DNA from: Thioalkalivibrio nitratireducens
Lineage (GTDB): Bacteria > Pseudomonadota > Gammaproteobacteria > Ectothiorhodospirales > Ectothiorhodospiraceae
Assembly (NCBI GenBank): GCA_011390385.1
Contig: JAABSN010000047.1
Span: forward strand, 1-20,290
DNA: 20,290 bases
Direction of reading: 5' to 3'
The position numbers and the translations under genes are program-made. Of the stretch, positions 9,371 through 18,178 are shown in pieces (within the stretch, counting starts at the first letter, position 1; each line of letters opens with the position of its first letter). The notes under the pieces were generated by a model. That model did not search any database. It was not told where the DNA came from and worked only from the letters and a program-made list of their open reading frames with translations.

Positions 9371-9475
9371 CTAGCGGCTATTCTTCTGCTTCTCGGCCTT
9401 GGCCGCCCGTTTCTCGAGCAGGCTTTTCGCCGGCTTCTTCTTGGTGTCTCGTTTCTGATCCATCCCCTTGCTCAT
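9371..9475 (-). CDS. Very small highly basic protein (34 aa)
   Basis: The reading frame starts MSKGMDQKRDTKKKPAK and continues through SLLEKRAAKAEKQKNSR to a TAG, giving 34 residues of which about 40% are Lys or Arg. It has no membrane segment and is predicted to be helical and nucleic-acid-like in charge. Its ATG overlaps the stop of the gene upstream (ATGA, 9472-9475), which strongly suggests a real translationally coupled pair. Small Lys-rich proteins of this type occur in many Proteobacteria, from memory, and have no known function. It was found by reading the minus strand and is below usual ORF cut-offs. Confidence 0.68.
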   Translation of the reverse strand: MSKGMDQKRDTKKKPAKSLLEKRAAKAEKQKNSR

Positions 9476-9612
9476 GACCGCTGCTCCGTTGTTTCCGTCG
9501 GGTTGTCGTCCGGCCTGGAGCGCGCCTGCTTTTTCTGGCGCTTTTCCTCCTGCTGCCGGACTTTCTTCAACTCTCGCTGCTTCTTGTCATACTGATAGTT
9601 TGGTTTGGCCAT
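9472..9612 (-). CDS. Small charged coiled-coil-like protein (46 aa)
   Basis: The frame begins MAKPNYQYDKKQRELKKVRQ, followed by a run of Gln, Glu, Lys and Arg, and ends NPTETTEQRS. It has 46 residues with a strong charged helix (about 8-33). A GGAG motif lies 5 nt before the ATG. It is the first gene of a two-gene unit with the 34-aa protein, overlapping it by 4 bp. The MAKPNYQYDK-type start is a recurring small-protein pattern in Proteobacteria (from memory), with no established function. Binding to RNA or ribosomes would fit the charge but is speculation. Confidence 0.68.
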   Translation of the reverse strand: MAKPNYQYDKKQRELKKVRQQEEKRQKKQARSRPDDNPTETTEQRS

Positions 9613-9696
9613 GCGGTCTCCGAAAGTGGTGGAACCGCTGCCGCAGTGATGCCGGGTACAGCGTGTTCGGTGGATCGTCTACCCCAGCATACCACC

Positions 9697-9724
9697 TTGA
9701 CAGAGCACTGGAAGACGGGATAAG
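9697..9724 (+). promoter_or_regulatory. Possible sigma70-type promoter upstream of selO
   Basis: A perfect TTGACA at 9697-9702 is followed after 16 bp by GATAAG at 9719-9724 (4 of 6 to TATAAT). It would give a leader of about 155 nt before the selO ATG. The 270 bases between the small-protein gene and selO contain no other recognisable feature. Confidence 0.35.
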
Positions 9725-9885
9725 GCCGAAGTGGGCAGGAACCGGGCGTCACCGGTCGGATCTGCCATTCCATCGCCCCGCTTGGCGCACAAGGTAGAAG
9801 CAGACGACGGCTGCCCGCTTTATGGCGTAATTCCCGGTCCGGGTGATGGCAAACGGCGCCCGTTCACGGGTTGTGAAATAGTCGG

Positions 9886-11424
9886 ATGATGAACTGGAAC
9901 TTCGATCTCACCTATACTCGCCTCCCCGACGCGTTCTTTGCGCGGGTCGAGCCGACTCCCGTTGCTGCCCCGACGGTCGTACTACTGAACCGGGGCCTTG
10001 CTGTCGAAATGGGCCTCGACCCGATGGCGTTGCAGGACTCGGGGGTCGCCCCGCTTCTTGGTGGCAACCGGCGGGATTCATCGAGTGAACCGATTGCCCA
10101 GGCGTACGCGGGGCATCAGTTCGGGCATTTCACGCTGTTGGGGGACGGACGCGCCCATCTGCTGGGAGAACACATTGCCCCCGATGGCAGCCGCGTCGAC
10201 GTGCAACTCAAGGGCTCGGGTCCGACGCCGTATTCACGACGCGGTGACGGGCGTGCGGCGCTCGGCCCGATGCTGCGCGAATACCTGATCAGTGAAGCGA
10301 TGCGAGGCCTGGGCATCCCCACCACCCGGAGTCTGGCGGTGGTGGCGACCGGCGAGCCGGTGTTCCGCGAGGAAGCGCTTCCGGGGGCGATACTCACTCG
10401 GATTGCAGCCAGCCATATTCGCGTTGGCACCTTCGAGTACGCGGCGGCACTGGATGCAGGCCTTGATGTACCGGGGCACCCCGGGTTCGCGGCCGAAAAG
10501 GGTCAGCGCGACCGATCGTCACGCCAGCCACCCGAACATGTGCGTGCGCTGGCGGATTATACGATTTGGCGCCATTATCCGACGTTGAGCGATCGGCCCG
10601 CACGGTATGTCGACCTGCTGAATGCGGTCATCGAGCGACAGGCGCTACTGATCGCGGAATGGATGCGCGTGGGTTTCGTGCACGGCGTGATGAACACCGA
10701 CAACATGACCCTTTCGGGTGAAACCATCGACTACGGCCCCTGTGCGTTCGTGGATCACTATGATCCCGCGACCGTATTCAGTTCCATCGATCGTCAGGGT
10801 CGTTATGCGTTCGCGAACCAGGCACGGATCGGCCAGTGGAACCTCGCACGGTTCGCGGAGACGCTGCTGCCGCTGCTGGATCCGGACCCGAAGGCGGCCC
10901 TCGGTATTGCCGAGGAAGCCATTGGCCGATTCCCGGCGTTGTTCGCCGCTCAATGGCAGTCGGCGATGCGGTCCAAGCTCGGTCTGATCCACGAACAAGC
11001 CGATGACGTTGATCTGATCGAATCGCTGCTACAGTGGATGCAGCGGAGTGACTCCGATTACACCAATACGTTCCGTGATCTTGGCAGCCATGCCGCCATC
11101 GAGACCCCAAGCCTGGTGAACGCAGGCTTCGACGATCCGGAGTTCATGGCCTGGCACCAGCGCTGGAAAAAGCGGCTGATGGGGCAGGGCGTGGACATTG
11201 ATGCAGCCATCCTGCGCATGCGCGCGGTCAACCCTGCGGTGATTCCGCGCAATCATCGTGTGGAACAGGCTCTCGCAGCGGTCGTGGAAAAGGGTGACCT
11301 GGAGCCGGTGCACCGGCTTCTCGATGTGCTTGCGGATCCCTATGATGGCCGTCACGACGATTCCGAGTACCGGCGCCCGCCGTTGCCGGAGCAGCGTGTC
11401 CACCAGACATTCTGTGGTACCTGA
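9886..11424 (+). CDS. selO: Protein adenylyltransferase SelO (YdiU/UPF0061 family)
   Basis: This pseudokinase transfers AMP from ATP to Ser/Thr/Tyr of protein substrates and is linked to the oxidative stress response in bacteria. The 512-residue product shows the family hallmarks QAYAGHQFGHF, QLKGSGPTPYSRRGDGRAAL, HGVMNTDNMTLSGETIDYGP and FANQARIGQWNLARF. By comparison with characterised SelO, K109, E132, the base D272 with N273, and the metal-binding D282 (DYG) are present, so activity is expected. It is slightly longer than usual (about 480-490): residues about 187-217 form an extra Gly/Pro/Arg-rich segment between the GTFEY and ADYTIWRHYP blocks. A second ATG follows at 9889; no strong Shine-Dalgarno is visible. 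It appears monocistronic. Confidence 0.94.
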   Translation: MMNWNFDLTYTRLPDAFFARVEPTPVAAPTVVLLNRGLAVEMGLDPMALQDSGVAPLLGGNRRDSSSEPIAQAYAGHQFGHFTLLGDGRAHLLGEHIAPDGSRVDVQLKGSGPTPYSRRGDGRAALGPMLREYLISEAMRGLGIPTTRSLAVVATGEPVFREEALPGAILTRIAASHIRVGTFEYAAALDAGLDVPGHPGFAAEKGQRDRSSRQPPEHVRALADYTIWRHYPTLSDRPARYVDLLNAVIERQALLIAEWMRVGFVHGVMNTDNMTLSGETIDYGPCAFVDHYDPATVFSSIDRQGRYAFANQARIGQWNLARFAETLLPLLDPDPKAALGIAEEAIGRFPALFAAQWQSAMRSKLGLIHEQADDVDLIESLLQWMQRSDSDYTNTFRDLGSHAAIETPSLVNAGFDDPEFMAWHQRWKKRLMGQGVDIDAAILRMRAVNPAVIPRNHRVEQALAAVVEKGDLEPVHRLLDVLADPYDGRHDDSEYRRPPLPEQRVHQTFCGT

Positions 11425-11490
11425 GCCGACGGTTCCTTCAAACGCTGAATCAAGGCGATCGTTGTCCTGAGCGCTGAACACAAGGCGGCA

Positions 11491-11678
11491 CCTAATTAGC
11501 ACGAATGCTCCGCAAGCCGGACTCGCGCATGAATTCACCCCGTCATTGCGAGCGCAGCGCGGCAATCCAAATGGCTCAGCAGAAACCAATGTGGGTTGGA
11601 TCGCCACGTCGCTTCGCTCCTCGCGATGACGCCTTGGGCCTTAATTTTCCGATCTGCGGAGCATTCGTGCTAATCAGG
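11491..11678. repeat. Nested inverted-repeat element with CATTGCGAGCG core (copy B)
   Basis: The outer arms 11495-11514 and 11655-11674 are perfect 20-bp reverse complements (ATTAGCACGAATGCTCCGCA and its complement) and extend to 23 of 24 over 11491-11514/11655-11678. The inner arms are CGTCATTGCGAGCGCAGCGC at 11541-11560 (extending to about 11568) and 11596-11631, ending GCGATGACG. It has the same two-layer design as copy A at 3488-3664, whose outer arms are more diverged. It lies between selO and the DUF2339 gene, in 394 bp without a gene. The sharp outer arms suggest a recently mobile or structurally maintained element. No transposase is present. Confidence 0.82.
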
Positions 11679-11818
11679 AGGCGGCACGACTCAGCGTTTC
11701 GGTACGGAATTCTCCGCAGCACCCATGACGCGGCTTGGATTTCCTCGAATGACGCCTGGCCTCGGTTATCAGCTACGATGTGCCGGTAGCTGAAGGCGGT
11801 GAACAGGGAGTGATCGGG

Positions 11819-14518
11819 ATGAATATCCTTGCCGGTATGCTTGGCCTGCTGCTCATCCTCGGGCTGCTTGTGGGCGCGGTTCTTGGCTGGGTCAGCGCCC
11901 TGAGCCTCGGGAGGCTGCGCCTGCGTCTGGCAGATGTCGAACGGGAACTGGCGCGATTGCGTCCGGCGCACAACGGGGACGCCGCAGCCGGGGACGGGGT
12001 GAAACCCGATCCTGAGCCGCCTGCCCCGAAGCACCCGGCCCCTGCGAATGGGGCGCCCCCGCCTGGAGAAGCGCCGCCGGCTGCAGTCGGCAGCCATGCA
12101 CGATGGCCCACCAGTGGTTCCACGCAAGGGAATGGGCGTCGGGTCGTGGATGTTCCGCTCGCTGGCGTAGTGGGAAGGTTTCTCGTACGAATCCGCGACA
12201 ACTGGATGCTCTGGCTCGGCGCATTCTGCGTTGCACTGGCCGGCATATTCCTCGTTCGCTACTCCATCGAACAGGGTTACCTCGGGCCGACCGGCCGAGT
12301 CCTGGTTGCTGCCGCCACCGGTCTGGCACTGCATGGACTGGCCGAGTGGTTGCGCCGGCGCATGCAACGGCGCTACGACGCGGTGGCCGCATTGGCGGGA
12401 AGCGCGAGCCTGGTTCTCTATGCGGCTTTTCTCGCCGCACTGCATCTCTATCAGCTATGGCCTCCGCTGGTGATCTTCGCGCTTCTGGCGCTGGTCTCGC
12501 TCGGGACCATGGCTCTGGCGTTGCGCCACGGACCGGTGCTGGCCATTCTCGGGATTTTCGGCGCCTTTGCGGTTCCGGCGCTGCTGGGTGGGGATGCCAC
12601 CGATCTGCGGCCTGTGCTCGTCTACGGCGTGATCGTCTTCGCGGCCGCTTTCGTCCTCATGCGCCATGTGTACCGGCACTGGCTCTGGTGGGGCACCGTG
12701 GCCGGGGCCCTGTTCTGGTGGTTCGTTGCCGTGCATACCGGAGCCCAGACCGAGCCCTGGCTGGGGGTGTATCTCGCGGCGTTGGGCTGGAGCGTCCTCG
12801 CGTTGCGCGGGCGGAACTATTCACTGACGCGGGCGATTCCGGATCCGGACGGGAATGTTCGCTGGTGGCGGTCATTACGTTTCTGGCGAAGCAGTGGGTC
12901 CCCCGAGCGAGCGGGGCTGCTCGTGCTCGTTGTGGCCCAAGCCTACAGTATGGCGCTGGACCCGCAATGGAGTTTCGGGCCATGGATCTGGTTACCGCTC
13001 CCGGCGGTGATTCTGCTGGCCAGCCGCTTTGACGGCACGCTTCGAGTTTTGCCCTGGTTGACCCTTGCGGTGATCAGTGCGGGTCTGATCGGGGGTGCCC
13101 TGACCTGGAGCGACGCCGCGCCGCAAGTGTGGGCCATCGAACCGATTGATTCCGCGGACCAGAACGCGGTGCTCATGACCCTGACGCTGATGGCGGTCCT
13201 GTTCGGCGCAACGGGATTCTGGCGGCTTTGGGAACGACGCGATTGTGCGTGGGCGGCATCAATGGCCTTCATGGCACCACTGATTTTTCTGGGGCTCGCC
13301 CATGTACTGGTGTCCGATGCGCTTCCACACTGGATCATGAGCGCGTTGGCGTTGATTGTCGCGCTGGGCCTGGGCGGTTTTGCCGGAAAGCGTCTGCGCG
13401 CCGGGTTCCCGGATGCGATCGCGTTTTGGCAGATTGCCGCAGGCCACCTCGCGTATTCGCTGGCGGTTGTCATCAGTTTCGCCGATGCGACGTTGACCCT
13501 GGCGCTGGCGGTGCAGGTAGTGTCTTTGACGTGGCTGACGAGACGCTTCGATGTTCGGCATATGGACTGGCTGGTCAAGCTGGCGCTGGTCGTGGTGCTG
13601 GTCCGGTTGACGCTGAACCCCTGGCTGCTGGAGTACGGAGCAGATACGAACTGGGCGCTATGGACCTACGGGGGCAGCCTGGCACTGGTGTGGGCGGCGG
13701 GTATCCTCACCCGCGACGGCGAGCATCTGAAGCTCTGGCTGCGCGCAGGTGCATTGCATCTGTTGATCCTGTTTCTGCACACGCAGATCCGGTATCTGCT
13801 CTACGACGGCGATGTTTTCGCACCACGCTACGATTTCCTCGAGGTGTCGCTGAATACCAGCCTCTGGGCATCATTGTCATTGCTGTACTACTGGCGCAGC
13901 CGCCTCGGTCTGGGGCTGGATGGGTTCTACCGTGGGGTGTCTCAGATCCTGATGCTGCTCGCAGTGGGCAGCTACCTATTGCTGCTAACGGCGATGCATC
14001 CGTTCTGGGACCCGCTGAGCGCCGGGGCGATTGCCAGTACACCTCTGGTGAACCTTCTGCTTCTTGCGTATGGCCTTCCGGTTGTGCTCTGGGCGTTGGC
14101 CAGTCGTTACTACGAACCCGACCTGCGCGCCTTTTTCGTCTTGCTGACGGGAGTGGGGCTCTGGCTGTTCCTGAGCTTCGAGATCCGCCACCTGTGGCAG
14201 GGGCGACTCGATCTTTCCGATGCCTTCAGGGACGGCGAGTTGTATACCTATTCCGTGGTCTGGCTGGCAATGGCAACGGGAATCATGCTCGCCGGAACAT
14301 TGCGCGGAGCCAGCGTCGTGTACCGGGGTGGCATGGGGCTCCTGGCGCTGGTCATCCTGAAGATCTTCTTCGTGGACATGGCCGGTCTGACCGGACTGCT
14401 GCGAGCCCTGTCCTTCATGGGGCTCGGCCTGTCCCTGCTGGCTCTGGCCCTTGTGCACCAGTATCTGCGCCAGGGATTGGGTCACTCGGGAGTCGAAGAC
14501 AGGCAGCAGGGAGCCTGA
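11819..14518 (+). CDS. DUF2339 family polytopic membrane protein
   Basis: The 899-residue product is a large inner-membrane protein of unknown function. After an N-terminal transmembrane helix (about 3-28) there is a short charged coil (LRLRLADVERELARLR), then a Pro/Ala-rich linker (about 55-100). A long series of more than 20 hydrophobic segments runs to the C-terminus. The block RDNWMLWLGAFCVALAGIFL followed by VRYSIEQGYLGPTGR is characteristic of the DUF2339 family. The ATG at 11819 is chosen because GGGAG lies 8 nt upstream and it begins the transmembrane helix directly; an upstream in-frame GTG at 11780 is less likely. It appears to be a single-gene unit, followed by a hairpin at 14572-14629. 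Families of this shape have been suggested to act in envelope or transport processes, but nothing specific can be said. Confidence 0.85.
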   Translation: MNILAGMLGLLLILGLLVGAVLGWVSALSLGRLRLRLADVERELARLRPAHNGDAAAGDGVKPDPEPPAPKHPAPANGAPPPGEAPPAAVGSHARWPTSGSTQGNGRRVVDVPLAGVVGRFLVRIRDNWMLWLGAFCVALAGIFLVRYSIEQGYLGPTGRVLVAAATGLALHGLAEWLRRRMQRRYDAVAALAGSASLVLYAAFLAALHLYQLWPPLVIFALLALVSLGTMALALRHGPVLAILGIFGAFAVPALLGGDATDLRPVLVYGVIVFAAAFVLMRHVYRHWLWWGTVAGALFWWFVAVHTGAQTEPWLGVYLAALGWSVLALRGRNYSLTRAIPDPDGNVRWWRSLRFWRSSGSPERAGLLVLVVAQAYSMALDPQWSFGPWIWLPLPAVILLASRFDGTLRVLPWLTLAVISAGLIGGALTWSDAAPQVWAIEPIDSADQNAVLMTLTLMAVLFGATGFWRLWERRDCAWAASMAFMAPLIFLGLAHVLVSDALPHWIMSALALIVALGLGGFAGKRLRAGFPDAIAFWQIAAGHLAYSLAVVISFADATLTLALAVQVVSLTWLTRRFDVRHMDWLVKLALVVVLVRLTLNPWLLEYGADTNWALWTYGGSLALVWAAGILTRDGEHLKLWLRAGALHLLILFLHTQIRYLLYDGDVFAPRYDFLEVSLNTSLWASLSLLYYWRSRLGLGLDGFYRGVSQILMLLAVGSYLLLLTAMHPFWDPLSAGAIASTPLVNLLLLAYGLPVVLWALASRYYEPDLRAFFVLLTGVGLWLFLSFEIRHLWQGRLDLSDAFRDGELYTYSVVWLAMATGIMLAGTLRGASVVYRGGMGLLALVILKIFFVDMAGLTGLLRALSFMGLGLSLLALALVHQYLRQGLGHSGVEDRQQGA

Positions 14519-14571
14519 GAGTCGTTGGGGAGGTGGCGTCTGTCAATGTGACTGCCAGCGTGAAAATCCAG

Positions 14572-14629
14572 CCACGGACAGACACGAAAAAGAAAACGGA
14601 TCAAGCCCCTTGTCCGTGTCTGTCCGTGG
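14572..14629. repeat. Perfect 15-bp inverted repeat (hairpin) after the DUF2339 gene
   Basis: CCACGGACAGACACG at 14572-14586 is the exact reverse complement of 14615-14629, with a 28-base A-rich loop. Similarity extends outward (CCAgCCACGG against CCAaCCACGG). It lies 53 bp after the DUF2339 stop and before the convergent small gene, so it could terminate both transcripts, although no T-run follows. Alternatively it is another dispersed element. Confidence 0.65.
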
Positions 14630-14673
14630 TTGGGCTTGGCAACTTGCCGGGGGTGGGCCGCCGGCTATCGTCG

Positions 14674-14982
14674 TTAGCGCTCAGGACGGGTGCGCAGGTC
14701 CTCGACAGCGGTCTGGCCGCGGCGGTTCCCGATCATCACGGGTGCCTGGTCGGGCTCATCGATCGCAAGCTGGTCGCCATCCACCCACGGGGGCGGGGTG
14801 CATGGCCGCATTTCCATCACCTGCGAAGGTGTCGGGAACTCCAGTTGCGGAAACGAGATCTCGGGTGCATCGGGGTGAAAGGGGCTCTGCATGGTGAGCA
14901 GGACGGCTGTCAGGCCAAGCAGCATTGGTACGGTGGCCCGCTGTTCGTCCCGGGTCATTTGGCTTCGGCGGATGACGTACAT
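14674..14982 (-). CDS. Small single-pass membrane protein, unknown function
   Basis: This gene encodes 102 residues. The start MYVIRRSQMTRDEQRATV is followed by one hydrophobic segment (about residues 19-33, MLLGLTAVLLTM), then a Pro-rich soluble tail (FHPDAPEISFPQLEFPTPSQ, PCTPPPWVDGDQ). The tail would face the periplasm. GGAG lies 8 nt before the chosen ATG; a longer frame from 15129 is less likely because it would run into the divergent intergenic region. It has one Cys in the tail and no recognised domain. It is convergent with the DUF2339 gene and divergent from the secreted protein gene. It could be a type II-secretion- or pilus-like minor component, but there is no real support. Confidence 0.5.
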   Translation of the reverse strand: MYVIRRSQMTRDEQRATVPMLLGLTAVLLTMQSPFHPDAPEISFPQLEFPTPSQVMEMRPCTPPPWVDGDQLAIDEPDQAPVMIGNRRGQTAVEDLRTRPER

Positions 14983-15140
14983 GGAAGCGACTCCACAACT
15001 CTTCAGCCCGGAAGGATACGAGTTCGGACCGGGCTGGTTCAAGCCTCCGCAGAATCTTTCCGGTTGCTCGGTATCCAGTCGCGGACGATCGGAATATGGA
15101 CGGCCATGACGATACGGGTCGCCCCACAATGGAAAAGGTG

Positions 15141-15175
15141 CAGGGTGCCAATGAGTGCAGCGAATTGCACCGCTC
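15141..15175 (-). repeat. GTAGGGTG-family repeat, partial copy (R4)
   Basis: CAGGGTGCCAATGAGTGCAG and the following GAATTGCACCGCTCG match the outer and inner arm of R1/R2/R5, in the orientation of R5. The second half of the unit is not recognisable, so this is a truncated or decayed copy. It lies about 90 bp upstream of the start of the secreted protein gene. Confidence 0.65.
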
Positions 15176-15261
15176 GCGAACCGGGCTTTGCACCATCGCC
15201 CGGGCGCGGGATGAGTGCGGCCTGCACCTCACCGTGTCCTGTGCAACGGAACCTGACGGCC

Positions 15262-16212
15262 ATGGCCGAGCAACCATCGAGAAGAGTTTGCTGGCTCCGG
15301 GCTGCCGTGTGCGGTCTGGTCGGGCTGCTCTGTTGCCATGCAGTGATCGCCGATTCCTCCCCGCGCCGGCTGCATGCGATTTCGTCGCCACTGGCCCCGG
15401 TGGTGGCGACACTTGACGGTGCCACGGCGGAGGCGCGGCTGGAGTTTGCCCGACTGCTGGTCGAGGCCCTTGTCGACGCGTACCAAAGCGAGCTGGATCC
15501 ATCGATCTTCCAGCGGCGGCGCGACGCCGAGGCACGACGCAAGTTGACGCGCTGGCATCAGTCCGTCTTGCCGCTACTTTCCGAGCTGCGAGCCACACAG
15601 GCAAACCTTTACGTAGCGAGCACCGTTTCAATACATATGGATCGACACCGCCAGATCCTGTTGTTGATCGACGGAAATCCGCTATGGGTTGCCTGGCCTC
15701 GCATCGACACCCAGATCCGGCTGGAACGGGAATTGGTCCGGGAGTTCTGCCGCCGTCACCCGTGTCAGCGAGGAACCACGGATGCGATGGAGGCCGGTGA
15801 CGGCGGCGACGGGGTTCTGCACGGTCAGTGGGTGCTATCCCAGCGGCATCCCCCCGCCTGGGAGACCACCCAAGGTCTGCGTTGTGAATTCCGCGATATG
15901 GTGGAACGAGCTACCCACGAGGCACTTTGCCGCGCGGTGGTGCGGGACCTGCAAATGCTGGCCGATGCGCTGGAGAATGCGATCCGGGGCGGTGAGCTGG
16001 TTCAATGGACACGGTTGGCGCTGGAAGCCGATCCGGGATTTCCACCCCATCGGATCATCGTGAACGAGCGTGGCGATTACCTGCGATTGGCCGTCCCGGC
16101 ACTGGATGGGGCTGCTGTGGATTGGCGGGCAGCGGGGCGCTGGCTGCGCTCGCGCGTTCAAGGTGAACCAGTCGGGATGGCAACGGTGGTGCGGGCTGTG
16201 GCGGCGCGGTAA
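15262..16212 (+). CDS. Predicted secreted protein of unknown function
   Basis: This gene encodes 316 residues. The N-terminus has basic residues (RR at 7-8) and a hydrophobic stretch (about 13-28, AAVCGLVGLLCCHAVIA), then a likely signal peptidase I site before DSSPRR, so export to the periplasm is predicted. The mature part is mostly helical and rich in Arg, with a run of clustered Cys in the middle (REFCRRHPCQ) and at GLRCEFRD and HEALCRAV. No family is recognised. The ATG at 15262 is chosen because it begins the signal peptide; a much longer open frame upstream (from 13228) only overlaps the DUF2339 gene in another frame. No clear ribosome binding site is seen. It is not clearly in an operon; the GTPase promoter region follows after the stop. 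Confidence 0.6.
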   Translation: MAEQPSRRVCWLRAAVCGLVGLLCCHAVIADSSPRRLHAISSPLAPVVATLDGATAEARLEFARLLVEALVDAYQSELDPSIFQRRRDAEARRKLTRWHQSVLPLLSELRATQANLYVASTVSIHMDRHRQILLLIDGNPLWVAWPRIDTQIRLERELVREFCRRHPCQRGTTDAMEAGDGGDGVLHGQWVLSQRHPPAWETTQGLRCEFRDMVERATHEALCRAVVRDLQMLADALENAIRGGELVQWTRLALEADPGFPPHRIIVNERGDYLRLAVPALDGAAVDWRAAGRWLRSRVQGEPVGMATVVRAVAAR

Positions 16213-16264
16213 TGCACGGGATTTCCCGTAACGCATGGGGTCGTCCATGGGATGGTGTTTTATA

Positions 16265-16295
16265 TTCAAAAACATAATGATATCGTTTTTTTGAA
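16265..16295. repeat. A+T-rich inverted repeat
   Basis: TTCAAAAA (16265-16272) and TTTTTGAA (16288-16295) are perfect 8-bp complements around a 15-base loop, in the most A+T-rich stretch of the window (about 16255-16320). It follows the secreted protein gene by about 50 bp. It may be a weak terminator for that gene or a binding site for a nucleoid or regulatory protein upstream of the GTPase promoter. Confidence 0.45.
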
Positions 16296-16325
16296 AAACT
16301 CCGTAGAGATTGAAGATCCAACTCC

Positions 16326-16354
16326 TTGACTGCACGATATGATCCCGGGATACT
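16326..16354 (+). promoter_or_regulatory. Sigma70-type promoter for the GTPase gene
   Basis: TTGACT (16326-16331, 5 of 6) and GATACT (16349-16354, 4 of 6) are separated by exactly 17 bp. The predicted start of transcription is near 16361, giving a leader of about 74 nt. It lies immediately after the A+T-rich inverted repeat, as expected of a regulated promoter. Confidence 0.5.
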
Positions 16355-16434
16355 GATTTTGAAGCGTCGCGATTTCTGTCCGTTCGGTATCCAATAACGG
16401 AAGGAATGCGTTCCCACGTTGCGGTGGAGGTACC

Positions 16435-16932
16435 ATGAAAGATGTCAAGGTGATTGTCTTCGGCAAGGAGAACGTCGGCAAAAGCACCCTGATCGGAGCG
16501 ATCGAGCGCGGTGCCCTGCGCATCGACAGGAACAACATTACCGTCGCGATGGATTACGGCAGAGCCTTGGTTGACGGGATGAAGCTTCATTTCTTCGGTA
16601 CCCCTGGGCAGCATCGTTTTGATTTCATGAGAGAAATTCTTTCGAGGGGCGCGAACGTCGGAGTAATGGTGCTGGATTCCACTGCAAGCCTTTCCGCTGC
16701 CGACAGCGAGCTGTTTGCGGAGTTGCAGCAAATGGGAATCCCCTGTCTGATTTTCGTCAACAAGACCGATCTCAAGAGCAGAGCAGCGAATACCGGAACA
16801 ATCACCGAGGCGTTCTCGGGATGTCCGGTGATCCGGGGGTCGGCGATGATGGGCGATGGCGTCAGCGATCTGGTGGCATCGTTAGCCAGTCTGATGGCTG
16901 TGGAGTCGGAAACGCTGCAGTCGACTTTCTGA
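16435..16932 (+). CDS. Small Ras-like GTPase (CvnD/COG2229-like, Roadblock-associated type)
   Basis: This 165-residue soluble GTPase has all the nucleotide motifs. G1 is GKENVGKST (10-18), T36 lies in the G2 region, G4 is NKTD (109-112) and G5 is GSA (135-137). In G3 the usual DxxG is replaced by GTPGQ (55-59), which is typical of the bacterial family that accompanies Roadblock/LC7 proteins (Streptomyces conservon CvnD, related to MglA) and not a sign of inactivation. GGTGGAGG lies 4 nt before the ATG. There is no membrane or lipid signal, so it is cytoplasmic. Two Roadblock genes follow about 920 bp downstream and would be its likely GAP/regulator partners. The cellular process is unknown. 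Confidence 0.9.
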   Translation: MKDVKVIVFGKENVGKSTLIGAIERGALRIDRNNITVAMDYGRALVDGMKLHFFGTPGQHRFDFMREILSRGANVGVMVLDSTASLSAADSELFAELQQMGIPCLIFVNKTDLKSRAANTGTITEAFSGCPVIRGSAMMGDGVSDLVASLASLMAVESETLQSTF

Positions 16933-17851
16933 GGGTCGGTCGATCCGCAAGCCAACCAGGGCGCCAGATCATGGTCAGGTGCTTTCGGAATCGACGTTCC
17001 GTACAAGTCAAAGTCGCGACCTTGCCCGCGTCCCCCGCAGGGCATGTCTCGCCCGCGGACGCGGCGCAGGTGCGCCCGGTGCTGGCGGCCAACCCAATGC
17101 GGCTTCGTGAGAGTCGCGCTTCTACGCAGTCGATTATTCCAACGTAACGGGCCGCCCCCAGGGACCAGCCCTTGGGCGATTGCCCTTCATGGTCAGGGGG
17201 TGGCCAGCGCGTACGGCAGTCAGCACCCTGCGCCTCCGCCCGCGACAGATGGCACGGATCGTGACGACCGTTGACTTGACCGTCATGCCCCTTCACGCAC
17301 TACCCGACATCGCACCGGATCAGTGCGTGCCGGTCGATGACGAACCACTGCTTTGGTGCAGACGCGTGCTCCGAATCACATGGGTCCAGCGATGTTCCTT
17401 CTGCCCGGTCGCAGTGGGGGCGTGCCCCGCCACTGTCAGATGCGCGACCAAGCCATCGCCCCTCGGCTGCCCGGCCAGGCTTCGGGGTGCCGGACAGACT
17501 CGCAAACGGCAGATCTTCCACGGAATACGCGAAGTTCATTGCGGGTTGAGCGGTGGCGCGATCGATGTGGCACGCGCAATGCATGATTTCCGTTGCATCA
17601 GCCATTGGCTCCATCTACGGCCCCGATTCGGACGTACAGTGAAAGCCGGACGCGCCGAGAGTGATTCGACCCACCGGGTTCCCGAATAACCTGCCATTGG
17701 CCTTTGCAACGGGAAGCACGGTAGCAGCGGTCGCGCCTCGAGGGCGAGTCTCTCGGGTCGGCTCGTGAAAACCGCCATTCGCAGCGGAGACCGCTGTTGT
17801 GCCTCTGGCAGAAAGGTGATCGTACCGAACCCACACCGAGAGGATCGGGTC
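16933..17851. other. 919-base stretch without a recognisable gene
   Basis: Several open frames exist on both strands (for example 17180-17689 plus and 16862-17296 minus), but none gives a protein with recognisable domains, a convincing start, or typical codon structure. Many are rich in Arg, Cys, Pro and His, as is usual for shadow frames in GC-rich DNA. CATGGTCAGG occurs at both ends of a 220-bp interval (about 16972 and 17189). It may be a decayed gene that once lay between the GTPase and Roadblock genes, a long regulatory region, or an RNA gene. Confidence 0.4.
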
Positions 17852-18175
17852 ATGAACGAAGAAATTGCCGGCAAGGTGATGGGACTCCGTGGTGTTCAGG
17901 GGACAGCCCTGATGGGTGCGATGGGTGACGTTGTCGAATCGACCATCGACGAAGGGCAGGTATTGGAGTTCATGGGGTTTCTCGGTGGCATGGTGCCTTC
18001 GTTCGAACAAGTGGCCAGTCTCGGGCGGGTGAAGGAGGTCATTCTCAAGGGCCCGAGCGACGACCTCATCACGATGTATCTGGAGAATGATCAGGCGCTC
18101 GGGGTGATTGCCGACAACCGGACGTCTGTACGCATCCTGAAGCAGCAGATTCACGACATGCTACAGTGGGACTGA
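17852..18175 (+). CDS. Roadblock/LC7 domain protein 1
   Basis: The 107-residue product is a single Roadblock/LC7 domain: an N-terminal helix (MNEEIAGKVMGLRG), strands around GVQGTALMGAMGDVVES, a central helix (VLEFMGFLGGMVPSF), further strands (KEVILKGPSDDLITMYLEND, QALGVIADN) and a C-terminal helix (VRILKQQIHDMLQ). Such proteins dimerise and act as GAPs or scaffolds for small GTPases (MglB for MglA). AGAGG lies 8 nt before the ATG at 17852, which is preferred over an upstream in-frame start at 17765 because it begins the domain. The next Roadblock gene starts 3 nt after the stop, so the two are clearly co-transcribed. Confidence 0.85.
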   Translation: MNEEIAGKVMGLRGVQGTALMGAMGDVVESTIDEGQVLEFMGFLGGMVPSFEQVASLGRVKEVILKGPSDDLITMYLENDQALGVIADNRTSVRILKQQIHDMLQWD

Positions 18176-18178
18176 CCG